From: JACVRW01 sp963757815
GTDB lineage: Bacteria > Actinomycetota > Thermoleophilia > Solirubrobacterales > Thermoleophilaceae
Assembly: GCA_963757815.1 (NCBI GenBank)
Contig: CAVWSN010000030.1
Coordinates: 124,001 to 188,000, forward strand
DNA: 64,000 nt
Reading direction: 5' to 3'
A program made the position numbers and the translations under genes. The notes below the pieces were generated by a model. The model worked only from the letters and a program-made list of their open reading frames with translations, had not been told where the DNA came from and did no database searches. Each line of letters starts with the position of its first letter. Within the stretch, counting starts at the first letter, position 1. Positions 45,559 to 54,073 of this stretch are shown in pieces.

Positions 45559-47015
45559 CAGCCGAGGGCGGCGCGCTCCACGGTCGCGTCGTCGGGATCG
45601 ACGAGGACGTCGCCCGAGCGCGCCGCAACGTCCGCCACGGCACTCGCCACCGCCGTGCCGACGTCGCGGTTGAACACGCTCGGGACGATGTAGTCCTCCT
45701 CGAGCTCGTCGTCAGCGATGACACGCGCGATGCCCTGGGCGGCGGCCAGCTTCATCTCCTCGGTGATCGCGATCGCGCGCGCGTCGAGAGCCCCCCGGAA
45801 CACGCCCGGGAAGGCCAGCACGTTGTTGATCTGGTTCGGATAGTCGGAGCGGCCGGTGGCCATGACGCGCACGTGGGCCGCCGCCTCCTCCGGGCGGACC
45901 TCGGGGTTCGGGTTCGCCATCGCGAACACGAACGGATCGGGGTTCATCTTCTCGAGGTCGGAGGCCTGGATGATGCCCGGACCGGACAGTCCGACGAACA
46001 GGTCGGTGCCCTCGATCACCTCGCGGGGCTGGCCGTCCCGCCGGCCGGAGTTCGTGTTCTCCGCAAGCCAGCGCTTGGGCGAGTTCATCGAGCCGGCCTC
46101 GTAGTCGTCGCGCCCGGTGTGGATGGCGCCGAAGCGGTCGCAGGCGACGATCGAGCTCACACCCGCGTCCGTGAGGATCTTCGCCACCGCCACCCCGGCG
46201 GCGCCGGCTCCGACCATCACCACCTCGAGGTCCTCCATCCGCCGTCCGGTCAGCCGGCAGGCGTTTATCAGCGCCGCCAGGGTCACGATCGCGGTTCCGT
46301 GCTGGTCGTCGTGGAAGACCGGGATGTCGAGCGCCTGCTGCAGACGCTGCTCGATCTCGAAGCAGCGCGGTGAGGAGATGTCCTCGAGATTGATCCCGCC
46401 GAACGTCGGCGAGATGCGGACTACCGTCTCGACGATCTCGTCGACGTCCGTGGTGGCGAGGCAGATCGGGAAGGCATCGACGTCGGCGAACTCCTTGAAG
46501 AGCATCGCCTTGCCCTCCATCACGGGCATGGCGGCCTCGGGGCCGATGTCGCCGAGCCCGAGGACGGCGGTCCCGTCAGAGACCACCGCGACGGTGTTGG
46601 CCTTGATCGTGTACTTGAAAGCCTTCTGGCGGTTCTCGGAGATCGCCGTGCATACGCGCGCGACACCGGGCGTGTACGCCATCGAGAGGTCGTCGCGCGT
46701 TTTGACCGGCATGTTCAGGCCCGTGTGGATCTTCCCGCGCCGGTGCACCTCGAAGGTGCGATCGGTGATCTCGACGAGCTCGGCGCCACGCACTGCCTGG
46801 ACCGCACTGATCACCTCGCCGCGGTGGTCGACGCCCGAGCACTCGACGGTGATCTCGCGCAGCGTGCGATCGGCGCTCGTCTCGACCGTGTCAACCGCGA
46901 CGATCGAGCCCCCGGCGCGCGTGATCGCGCTCGTCACGCGGCTGAGCGCCCCAGCGGCCCTGTGCGGCAGCGCGACCCTCAGCGTGAGCGAGAACTGTGC
47001 GGACGGGGCGGGCAA
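45558..47015 (-). CDS. NAD(P)-dependent malic enzyme with N-terminal ACT domain
   Basis: 485 residues from TTG 47015. Residues about 5-85 form an ACT regulatory domain (FSLTLRVALPHRAAGALSRVTSAITRAGGSIVAVDTVE). The catalytic part has DLSMAYTPGVARVC (Tyr), YTIKANTVAVVSDGTAVLGLGDIGPEAAMPVMEGKA (Lys), FGGINLEDISSPRCFEIE (metal ligands), PVFHDDQHGTAIVTLAAL and the NAD site VMVGAGAAGVAVAKIL. It oxidatively decarboxylates malate to pyruvate; the ACT domain suggests control by an amino acid. A longer frame exists upstream, but a TATCAT box (47024-47029) ends 8 nt before the TTG, supporting this start. Confidence 0.92.
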   Translation of the reverse strand: MPAPSAQFSLTLRVALPHRAAGALSRVTSAITRAGGSIVAVDTVETSADRTLREITVECSGVDHRGEVISAVQAVRGAELVEITDRTFEVHRRGKIHTGLNMPVKTRDDLSMAYTPGVARVCTAISENRQKAFKYTIKANTVAVVSDGTAVLGLGDIGPEAAMPVMEGKAMLFKEFADVDAFPICLATTDVDEIVETVVRISPTFGGINLEDISSPRCFEIEQRLQQALDIPVFHDDQHGTAIVTLAALINACRLTGRRMEDLEVVMVGAGAAGVAVAKILTDAGVSSIVACDRFGAIHTGRDDYEAGSMNSPKRWLAENTNSGRRDGQPREVIEGTDLFVGLSGPGIIQASDLEKMNPDPFVFAMANPNPEVRPEEAAAHVRVMATGRSDYPNQINNVLAFPGVFRGALDARAIAITEEMKLAAAQGIARVIADDELEEDYIVPSVFNRDVGTAVASAVADVAARSGDVLVDPDDATVERAALG

Positions 47016-47023
47016 GAGGGCCG

Positions 47024-47052
47024 ATGATACGGCCGGGTCGCCTCGGTAGGGT
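47024..47052. promoter_or_regulatory. Divergent leaderless promoters of malic enzyme and polA
   Basis: Minus-strand TATCAT (47024-47029) and plus-strand TAGGGT (47047-47052) lie 17 bp apart, ending 8 and 6 nt before TTG 47015 and GTG 47059. The two -35 regions must overlap the opposite -10. Confidence 0.55.
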
Positions 47053-47058
47053 GGAGCC

Positions 47059-49800
47059 GTGGCCGACGAAACACCCCGTGAGCTGTTCCTGATCGACGGC
47101 AACAGCCTCGTCTATCGGGCGTTCTTCGCCCTGCCCGAGTCGATTTCCACGTCCAAGGGGCAGCCCACGAACGCGATCTTCGGGTTCGCCTCGATGCTCG
47201 TGAAGATCATCTCCGACTACGGCGCGAAGCCGACCATCGTGGTCTGGGATGCCGGCATGTCCGGTCGCGACGAGGTGTACGAGGAGTACAAGGCGGGGCG
47301 CCGCGAACGACCCGACCTGCTCGGCGAGCAGTGGCCGCACCTGCACCCGCTGGTCGACGCCTTCGGCTACCAGAACCTGAAGGTGCCGGGCTGGGAGGCC
47401 GACGACGTGATCGCCACGCTCGCCGGCCGCGCGCACGAGAAGGGCATCGAGGTGATGATCGTCACCGGCGACCGCGACCTCTTCCAGCTCATCGAGCCCG
47501 GCGTGCAGGTGATGGCCACGAGCAGGGGAATCACCGACACCAAGATCTACGACCGCGACGCCGTGGTCGACCGCTACGGGATCCCTCCGGAGCTGATCCC
47601 CGACTTCGTCGGCCTCAAGGGCGATACCTCGGACAACATCCCGGGTGTTCCCGGGATCGGCGACAAGACGGCGTCGCAGCTGCTCCAGGAGTACGGCGAC
47701 CTCGAGGGCGTGCTCACGAGCATCGACAGCATCTCAGGCGCCAAGCGCAAACAGAACCTGACCGAGCACGCCGAGGATGCGCGGGTCTCCAAGGTGCTCG
47801 CCACCGCCAACCGGGAGATCGATGTCGACATCGACCTCGACCACCTGGTCGCGCGCGAGCCGGACCGCTCGCGCCTGCGCGAGACGTTCCGCGAGTTCGA
47901 GCTGCGGGCCCCGCTCGAACGGCTCGAGGAGGCGCTCGGCGAAGGGGGCGCCGCTCCCGCGGAGCGCGTCGAGGAGCTGATTCGCGTGACCGCGCGCGAG
48001 GTGCCGGTGGCCGACCTGGGGGCCCTCGACGGCGAGCTCGTGGCGGTTGCGGCGCTTCGTCCGGGTGAGCAGCCCGCGGATGCAGCGGTTTCACCAGCCG
48101 AGCCCGACGATCCTGATGCCGAGCTCGAGGCCGAGGAGGCTGCGCTCGCGGCTGCCGTCGGCGAGGAGGCGGTCGTGGCGATGGCCGAGCCGGCCACACC
48201 CGCGGGCGGCCCCGCCCAGGGCTCGTTCGACCTCGAGGCCGCCGCCCGCGGCCCACTGACGGTGGCGGCCTGGGCCGGGGACGAGGTGCTCGTGGCCGAG
48301 GCCGAGACGCTGGCGGCGTTCACGCTCGCCCGCGGCGAGCGCCCACTCGTCGCGCATGACTGGAAGACGATCGCGATGGCCGACGATCCCTCCGCCGCCC
48401 CGCCGCTCGAGCACGACACCATGGTCGCCGCCTACCTGATCGACCCGGCGCGGCGCGGCTATCCGCTCGACGAGCTCGCCACCGAGTCCGGCGTGGGAGC
48501 GGCGGTCGAGGGGGCGGACGGCGTGGCCGAACGGGCGGTGCTCACCCGCGTGCTCGCTGAGCGCCAGCTCGCGCGCCTCGAGGAGGACGGGCTGACGCGA
48601 CTCTTCCGCGAGATCGAGCTGCCGCTCGTCGACGTGCTCGTGGAGCTCGAGCGGGCGGGCGTCAAGATCGACGTCGGGCGGCTCCAGGAGATCAACCGCC
48701 GCTTCGGCGCCCGCGCCGACGAGCTCGAGCGGCGGGTCTGGGAGCTGGCCGGGGAGGAGTTCACGATTGGCTCTCCGCAGCAGCTCGCGCACGTGCTCTT
48801 CGACAAGCTCAAGCTGTCGAAGAAGCGTCGCGGCAAGACCGGCTTCTCGACCGACGCCCGTGTCCTCCAGGCGATCCGCCACGAGCACGAGATCATCCCG
48901 GCGATCGAGGAGTGGCGCGAGGTCACGAAGCTCAAGTCGACCTACCTGGACGCGTTCCCGGACCTGATCGGCACGGACGGGAGGCTGCATACCACGTTCA
49001 ATCAGACGGCCACGACGACGGGGCGGCTCTCGAGCACGAACCCGAACCTCCAGAACATCCCGATCCGCAGCGAGCAGGGCCGCGAGATCCGCGCCTGCTT
49101 CGTCGCCGAGCAGGGCTGCCGGCTGCTGTCCGCCGACTACTCGCAGGTGGAGCTGCGGCTGCTCGCCCATATCGCCGACGAACCGGTGCTGAAGGAGATC
49201 TTCCGGCGCGGCGAGGACGTCCACACCGCCACGGCCGAGGCGATCCTCGGCGGCAAGACGGATCCCGGCACGCGCTCCAAGGCCAAGATGGTCAACTACG
49301 GGATCGTCTACGGGCTGTCCGCGTACGGCCTCGCCGACCGGCTGCAGATCCCGCAGGAGGAGGCGCAGCAGTTCATCGACGCCTACCTCGAGCGCTTCCC
49401 GAAGGTGAAGCAGTTCATCGACAGGACGATCGCCGAGGCAACCACCGACGGCTACGTGAGCACTCTCTTCGGCCGCATCCGGCGCGTCCCCGAGCTGCGC
49501 TCGGGCCAGTTCCAGACGCGCTCGCTCGGCGAGCGCCTGGCCGTGAACATGGTCATCCAGGGCACTGCGGCGGACATCATCAAGGTGGCGATGGTGCGCT
49601 GCCGCGACGAGCTCCGGGCCGCCGGGCTCGACACGCGGCTGGTGCTCCAGATCCACGACGAGCTTCTGTTCGAGGGACCCGAGGCGGAGGTGCAGCGAGC
49701 ATCGGAGATCGTCCGCCGCGAGATGGCCGAGGCCTTCGAGATGGACCCGCCGCTCGAGGTGGACGTGGGCTCGGGCGAGAACTGGCTCGACGCCAAGTGA
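47059..49800 (+). CDS. polA: DNA polymerase I, proofreading site degenerate
   Basis: 913 residues. N-terminal 5' nuclease: FLIDGNSLVYRAFFALP, ADDVIATLAGRA, VTGDRDLFQLI, GLKGDTSDNIPGVPGIGDKTA. Polymerase: motif A SADYSQVELRLLAHI, motif B RSKAKMVNYGIVYGLSAYGL, motif C VLQIHDELLFE. The middle domain (about 370-480) lacks the 3'-5' exonuclease acidic residues: no DxE in GPLTVAAWAG, HDWKTIAM in place of N.K.D, and no YxxxD, so proofreading should be absent, as in Taq and mycobacterial Pol I. It couples to the next gene by GTGA. Confidence 0.96.
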   Translation: MADETPRELFLIDGNSLVYRAFFALPESISTSKGQPTNAIFGFASMLVKIISDYGAKPTIVVWDAGMSGRDEVYEEYKAGRRERPDLLGEQWPHLHPLVDAFGYQNLKVPGWEADDVIATLAGRAHEKGIEVMIVTGDRDLFQLIEPGVQVMATSRGITDTKIYDRDAVVDRYGIPPELIPDFVGLKGDTSDNIPGVPGIGDKTASQLLQEYGDLEGVLTSIDSISGAKRKQNLTEHAEDARVSKVLATANREIDVDIDLDHLVAREPDRSRLRETFREFELRAPLERLEEALGEGGAAPAERVEELIRVTAREVPVADLGALDGELVAVAALRPGEQPADAAVSPAEPDDPDAELEAEEAALAAAVGEEAVVAMAEPATPAGGPAQGSFDLEAAARGPLTVAAWAGDEVLVAEAETLAAFTLARGERPLVAHDWKTIAMADDPSAAPPLEHDTMVAAYLIDPARRGYPLDELATESGVGAAVEGADGVAERAVLTRVLAERQLARLEEDGLTRLFREIELPLVDVLVELERAGVKIDVGRLQEINRRFGARADELERRVWELAGEEFTIGSPQQLAHVLFDKLKLSKKRRGKTGFSTDARVLQAIRHEHEIIPAIEEWREVTKLKSTYLDAFPDLIGTDGRLHTTFNQTATTTGRLSSTNPNLQNIPIRSEQGREIRACFVAEQGCRLLSADYSQVELRLLAHIADEPVLKEIFRRGEDVHTATAEAILGGKTDPGTRSKAKMVNYGIVYGLSAYGLADRLQIPQEEAQQFIDAYLERFPKVKQFIDRTIAEATTDGYVSTLFGRIRRVPELRSGQFQTRSLGERLAVNMVIQGTAADIIKVAMVRCRDELRAAGLDTRLVLQIHDELLFEGPEAEVQRASEIVRREMAEAFEMDPPLEVDVGSGENWLDAK

Positions 49801-50237
49801 GCAAGGACGTCGCGCTCCTGGCCACGGTCGCGGCGGGGGGCGTGGTCGCGTTGCAGGCGCCGGCCAACAATGTCCTCTCCGACCATCTCGGCCACTTCGG
49901 CGCCGCCGTCGTGAGCTTCGTGGTCGGGCTGGCGTGCATCCTCGTGGTGACCTTCGTGTTCGCCGGCGGGATCACGGCGGAGGGCGCTGCGCCTCCCTGG
50001 TACTACTGGGTCCTCGGCGGAATCGGCGGTGCCGTGATCGTCGTCGTCTCGCTGATCGCCGTCCGCGAGCTGGGGGCGGGCGGGGTCACGGCGGCGACCA
50101 TCGCCGGGCAGCTCACCCTGTCGGTGGTGATCGACCGCATGGGCGTGCTCGGCCTCGACGAGCGCGCGATCACCTGGGAGAAGCTGCTTGGGGTGGGCCT
50201 GCTCGCGCTCGGCACGCTGCTGATCGTGCGCGAATAG
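49797..50237 (+). CDS. DMT-superfamily membrane protein (DUF606/YdcZ type)
   Basis: 146 residues with five membrane helices. N-terminus LLATVAAGGVVALQAPANNVLSDHLGHFGAAVVSFVVG and the later stretch TAATIAGQLTLSVVIDRMGVLGLDE match DUF606 proteins, a half-size relative of drug/metabolite transporters. The substrate is unknown. GTG overlaps the polA stop, and its 3' end overlaps the convergent MFS gene by 68 nt. Confidence 0.85.
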   Translation: MSKDVALLATVAAGGVVALQAPANNVLSDHLGHFGAAVVSFVVGLACILVVTFVFAGGITAEGAAPPWYYWVLGGIGGAVIVVVSLIAVRELGAGGVTAATIAGQLTLSVVIDRMGVLGLDERAITWEKLLGVGLLALGTLLIVRE

Positions 50238-51936
50238 GGGCCGCGCCCGGGCAAACGCTTATCCCGGCAGCTTCGTCCCGGCGGTCGTCGGGGTCGATGC
50301 GCTCGCCGCGCGCCGTCTCGAGCGCCGCGCGCGCCCAGAGCATGTGCCGCACCGCCGGCGGCCGCTCGCCGCGGTGGAAGGACCTCGTCAGCCTCGTCAG
50401 CTCGAGGTCGGCCACCGTGAGGCGGCTGTGCTGGCGGAGGTGCTCCGACCAGGAGTCGACGACGAACGCCTCGAGGTAGCAGCCGGGCCGCTCGAGGTCC
50501 GCGTACAGGTTCCAGCGGAACGCGCCGTCGCGGCGGCGAATCCGGCCGAGCTCCTCCATCGCCGGCACGAAACGCTCGGCGTCGGCCGGGTCGACCTCGT
50601 ACTCGACCGTGATCAGCACCGGCCCGTCGTCCGGCTGCGGTTCGATGTCCACGTTGGGGTCGGACCAAACGCCGGCCGGCGTCAGGTCGCTGCTCTCGGC
50701 CTCGGCGAGCGGCCAGCGGCGCGCGAGCGCCACGCCCACCACCAGTCCGGCCGCCGCGATCGTGAGCGCGGTCTCGACGTCTGCCGCGGCGGTCACGAGG
50801 CCCCAGACGAGGCTGCCGATCGCCAGTCCGCCCTGCATGACCAGCTGGAACGCCGCGAGCGTGCGCGCGCGAACCCAGCCCGGAGCCACGCGTTGCGCGG
50901 CCGTGTTGAGCGAGGACAGGACCGTCAGCCAGCAGGCGCCCGTCAGCAGCAGGGTGACCGCCACGAGTTCCGCCCACGGGATGTATGCGAGGGCGACCAG
51001 GCCGCCCGCCAGGCCCAGGCTCGCCAGCGCGATCATGTGGTCGAAGGCAAGGCGCCGGCGCAGGCGCGGGAGCATGGTCGCGCCGAGGATCGCCCCGGTG
51101 CCGACGCACCCCATCAGCAGGCCGAAGCTGCTGTCCGACAGCCCGAGCCGCCCGAGCGCCGCCACCGGGAGGAGCGCCCACAGCGCGCTGGCCGACACCG
51201 AGAAGGCCGCGCCGCGCAGCAGCACGGTGCGCACCGGAGGCGAGAAGCGGACGAACCGGACGCCGGCCCGGACGGCGGGGGCGAAGCGCTCGCCGGATGC
51301 GCGAACCGGCCCGGGCGGCCGCACGCGCAGCAGCACGAGCCCGACGATCACGACGAGCAGGCCGGCCTCGACGGCGAACAGCGCACCCGCGCTCAGCGCG
51401 GCGATGATCAGGCCCGCCAGTGCGGGGCCGATTGCGCGCGCGAGGTTGATCGCCACGCCGTTGAGCGCCACGGCCGCCGGCAGCTCGGCGCGCGGCACGA
51501 AGTCCTGGGTCAGGGCCTGGTAGATCACGAAGGTGCTCGCCATGCCCGCGCCTAGCGCGAACGTGAGCCCGAGTGCGAGTCCCGGCGTGATCACGTCGGC
51601 GAGCGTCAGCGCCGCGAGCGCCGCAACCGAGATGAGCATCCAGCCCTGAGAGGCGACGGCAAAGCGCCTTCGGTCGACGATGTCGGCCACCGACCCCATG
51701 ACGAGCGCCAGCAGCACGGCAGGCAGGCTGTTGGCGGTCTGGACGAGGGCGATGAGCGTGGGGGAGTCCGACAGCGCGGCGATGACCGTGACCGCCCCGA
51801 CGGTGTTCATCCAGATCACGAGCTGTGAGCCCGCGAGCGCCGTCCAGGCGGCACGGAAGCCGGGCCGGCGCAGCGGCGCCAGCGCCGATTCCTCTGCCGC
51901 TGCGGCGTGCCTGGTGGGTAGGGCGGTGTCTGTCAA
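50170..51936 (-). CDS. MFS exporter (MFS_3/transmembrane secretion effector) with C-terminal ABM-like domain
   Basis: 588 residues as read. About 12 membrane helices (PGFRAAWTALAGSQLVIWMNTVGAVTVIAAL, VMGSVADIVDRRRFAVASQGWML with the MFS loop D...R, GCVGTGAILGATMLPRLRRRL), EntS-like. After the last helix, residues about 455-545 form an antibiotic-monooxygenase-like ferredoxin fold (VLITVEYEVDPADAERFVPAMEELGRIRRRDGAFRWNLYADLE). The last about 40 residues look non-coding and overlap the DUF606 gene, so a frame error near 50270-50300 may have removed the true stop. The TTG 51936 start is weakly supported. Substrate unknown; divergent from lacI. Confidence 0.82.
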   Translation of the reverse strand: MTDTALPTRHAAAAEESALAPLRRPGFRAAWTALAGSQLVIWMNTVGAVTVIAALSDSPTLIALVQTANSLPAVLLALVMGSVADIVDRRRFAVASQGWMLISVAALAALTLADVITPGLALGLTFALGAGMASTFVIYQALTQDFVPRAELPAAVALNGVAINLARAIGPALAGLIIAALSAGALFAVEAGLLVVIVGLVLLRVRPPGPVRASGERFAPAVRAGVRFVRFSPPVRTVLLRGAAFSVSASALWALLPVAALGRLGLSDSSFGLLMGCVGTGAILGATMLPRLRRRLAFDHMIALASLGLAGGLVALAYIPWAELVAVTLLLTGACWLTVLSSLNTAAQRVAPGWVRARTLAAFQLVMQGGLAIGSLVWGLVTAAADVETALTIAAAGLVVGVALARRWPLAEAESSDLTPAGVWSDPNVDIEPQPDDGPVLITVEYEVDPADAERFVPAMEELGRIRRRDGAFRWNLYADLERPGCYLEAFVVDSWSEHLRQHSRLTVADLELTRLTRSFHRGERPPAVRHMLWARAALETARGERIDPDDRRDEAAGISVCPGAAPIRARSAACRARAGPPQAASPR

Positions 51937-51946
51937 GGGAGCAGCC

Positions 51947-52031
51947 GTGCGCGAGGGCGCGGGCTCCGCCCGCGCCGGAGCGATGTCGTCGTGCGCGAGG
52001 GCGCGGGCTCGGCCCGCGCCGGAGCGATGTC
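51947..52031. repeat. 44-bp-period tandem hairpin repeat
   Basis: A 41-nt unit occurs twice (51947-51987 and 51991-52031) with one mismatch. Each unit holds a perfect 9-bp stem, GGCGCGGGC-3 nt-GCCCGCGCC (51956-51976 and 52000-52020). It fills the gap between the MFS and lacI start regions. It could act on either transcript, or be a REP-like dispersed element; one locus cannot tell. Confidence 0.8.
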
Positions 52032-52039
52032 ATTCAGGC

Positions 52040-52057
52040 TGCAAACGTATGCATAAT
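52040..52057 (+). promoter_or_regulatory. lacI promoter with autoregulatory operator
   Basis: TGCAAACGTATGCA (52040-52053) is a LacI-type near-palindrome with central CG, overlapping the CATAAT -10 box (52052-52057), which ends 8 nt before ATG 52066. It matches the operators at 53172-53198 and 56198-56222. Confidence 0.6.
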
Positions 52058-52065
52058 GCTCGTCG

Positions 52066-53118
52066 ATGGCCACTCAGAACGTGAGAGCCGGCGCAGCGGT
52101 GACGCTGCGAGACGTGGCTCGCGTGGCGGGCGTCCACCCTGCGACTGTGTCCCGGGCGCTCAACGAGGAGACGCGCTCGCTGGTGAACGAGGACACTGCG
52201 AGGCGGGTGCTCAAGGCGGCCGAGGAGCTCGGTTACCGGCCCAATCCGATCGCCCGCGGGCTGAAGACCAACCGCTCGTACACGATCGGCGTGCTGATCC
52301 CTGACCTGACCAACCCGCTTTTCCCACCGATCCTGCGCGGCATCGAGGACCGACTCGAGACGGCCGGGTACACGCCCCTGACGGCCAACACCGACAACGA
52401 TCCCGAGCGCGAGCTGCTCGACTCGCAGACGATGCGGGCCCGGCAGGTCGACGGAATCATCGCGGCGACCGCGCGCCGCGACCACCGCCTCCACGACGCG
52501 CTGCTCGAAGCCGGCATCGAGCTCGTGCTCGTGAACAGGCGCCAGGTGGAGCTCCCAGTGAGCGCGGCCACGGCGGACGACCGGATGGGCATGCGGCTGT
52601 CCGTGGAGCACCTGCTCTCCCTCGGGCACACCCGCATCGCACATCTGGCGGGGCCGCTCGACTACTCGACCGGCCTGGATCGCCACGAGAGCTTTCACGA
52701 GGCGATGCGCGGGGCCGGGCTCGAGCCGGATCCCGAGCTCGTCCTGGTGGCCGAGGCGTTCACGGAATCGGAGGGCGCCCGCCTCTGCGAACAGCTCATC
52801 GCGGACGGGCGCCAGTTCACCGCGGTCGCCGCGGCAAACGACCTGCTCGCACTCGGCTGCTACGACGTGTTTGCCGAGCGCGGCGTGCGCTGCCCGGAAG
52901 AGATCTCGGTGGTCGGCTTCAACGACATGCCGTTCGCGGCGCGCTTCAACCCGCCGCTCACGACGATCCACATCCCGCACTACGAGATCGGCAAGGCCGC
53001 GGCACAGCTCATGCTCGAGCGCCTGCAGGACGGCGACTCCACGCCGCGCGAGATCCGCCTCGAGCCGAGCCTGGTCGTACGCGAGCTCGACCGCCGCTCC
53101 GGCACCGGCGGGGCGTAA
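52066..53118 (+). CDS. LacI-family transcriptional regulator
   Basis: 350 residues. N-terminal HTH VTLRDVARVAGVHPATVSRALNEE, hinge RRVLKAAEELGYRPNPIARGLKTNRS, then a periplasmic-binding-like effector domain (YTIGVLIPDLTNPLFPPILRGIEDRLE, GHTRIAHLAGPLDYSTGLDRHESFHEAM, FTAVAAANDLLALGCYDVFAERGVRCPEEISVVGFNDMPFAARFNPPLTTI). It should be a ligand-released repressor. Matching operators at its own promoter and before both importer operons make it the likely controller of the genes up to the window end. The ligand is unknown. Confidence 0.93.
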   Translation: MATQNVRAGAAVTLRDVARVAGVHPATVSRALNEETRSLVNEDTARRVLKAAEELGYRPNPIARGLKTNRSYTIGVLIPDLTNPLFPPILRGIEDRLETAGYTPLTANTDNDPERELLDSQTMRARQVDGIIAATARRDHRLHDALLEAGIELVLVNRRQVELPVSAATADDRMGMRLSVEHLLSLGHTRIAHLAGPLDYSTGLDRHESFHEAMRGAGLEPDPELVLVAEAFTESEGARLCEQLIADGRQFTAVAAANDLLALGCYDVFAERGVRCPEEISVVGFNDMPFAARFNPPLTTIHIPHYEIGKAAAQLMLERLQDGDSTPREIRLEPSLVVRELDRRSGTGGA

Positions 53119-53140
53119 ATGACTCTTAACAGCCCCTGCC

Positions 53141-53198
53141 TTGACGACCGCGACGGCGCGCGAGTACGATCGCAAACGATTGCACCGCAAACGATTGC
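53141..53198 (+). promoter_or_regulatory. Importer-operon promoter with tandem LacI operators
   Basis: TTGACG (53141-53146), 18-nt spacer, TACGAT (53165-53170), then two identical operators GCAAACGATTGC at 53172-53183 and 53187-53198, 15 bp apart, covering the predicted start (about 53177). This layout fits direct repression. Confidence 0.7.
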
Positions 53199-53239
53199 AG
53201 GAAGCCGGAGCGGGCACGCCCGCTAGGGGAGGAGCGGCT

Positions 53240-54073
53240 CTGGGCGAGGAGCAGCAAGCGGAGGATCTGCCCGGCGGCACGCGCGGGACGATCTCGGTGA
53301 CCGACGCCGTCAAGCAGTTCGAGGGCGGTGTCCTCGCAGTCGACCACGTCAGCTTCGAGGCGACCCCCGGTGAGTTCGTCTCGATCGTTGGGCCGAGCGG
53401 GTGCGGCAAGTCCACGTTGCTGCGCCTCATCGCGGGCCTCATCCCGCTGAGCGCCGGCAGCATCGCGGTGAACGGCCTCGAGGTCACGGAACCCAGGCAG
53501 GACGTTGCGCTCATGTTCCAGCGCCCGACGCTGCTGCCGTGGCGCACCGCGCTGCAGAACGCACTGCTCCCGCCGAAGCTGGGGCACAGGCTCGACGACG
53601 ACGCCGAGCGCCAGGCGTACGAGTTGCTGGATCTGGTTGGCCTCGGCGGCTTCGAGCACACGTACCCGCGCCACCTCTCCGGCGGCATGCAGCAGCGTGT
53701 GGCGCTTGCCCGCCTGCTCATGGTCGGGGTCGAGGTGCTCCTGCTCGACGAGCCCTTCGCGGCCGTCGACCAGCTGACCCGCGAGCGCTTGAACCTGGAG
53801 CTGCTGCGCGTCCACGAGCGGATGTCGGCCACGGCGTTGCTCGTGACCCACAACATCCAGGAGGCCATCCTGCTTGCCGACCGGGTGATCGTGATGACGC
53901 CGAGGCCGGGTCGCGTCGCCGACGTCATCAACGTCCCGTTCGAGCGGCCGCGCGCCCAGGAGATGGTTGCCGAGCCTGGATTCCAGGAGCTCGTGCTGAG
54001 GGCCTACCGTGGGTTGCAGGTTCCGGTCTCGAACGAGGCCGAAGACCTGAGGGCGGGGGTCAGTGACGCGTAA
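53240..54073 (+). CDS. ABC transporter ATPase (SsuB/TauB/NrtD type), apparent CTG start
   Basis: 277 residues from CTG 53240. The open frame runs back to a TTG at 53141, but that codon is the -35 box, upstream of transcription. The GGGGAGGAG run (53226-53234) lies 5 nt before CTG 53240, and the next GTG would remove the first strand. Walker A SIVGPSGCGKSTLLRLIAGL, Q-loop MFQRPTLLPWRTALQN, signature HLSGGMQQRVALARLLMVGVEVLLLDEPFAAVD, switch LVTHNIQEAILLADR. It energises the next permease; overlap of 11 nt. Confidence 0.9.
   Translation: MGEEQQAEDLPGGTRGTISVTDAVKQFEGGVLAVDHVSFEATPGEFVSIVGPSGCGKSTLLRLIAGLIPLSAGSIAVNGLEVTEPRQDVALMFQRPTLLPWRTALQNALLPPKLGHRLDDDAERQAYELLDLVGLGGFEHTYPRHLSGGMQQRVALARLLMVGVEVLLLDEPFAAVDQLTRERLNLELLRVHERMSATALLVTHNIQEAILLADRVIVMTPRPGRVADVINVPFERPRAQEMVAEPGFQELVLRAYRGLQVPVSNEAEDLRAGVSDA

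Noticed and set aside
53141..53239. N-terminal extension of the importer ATPase from TTG 53141
   Set aside because: This TTG is the first half of the TTGACG -35 box and lies before the predicted transcription start; the extension encodes the operator DNA.
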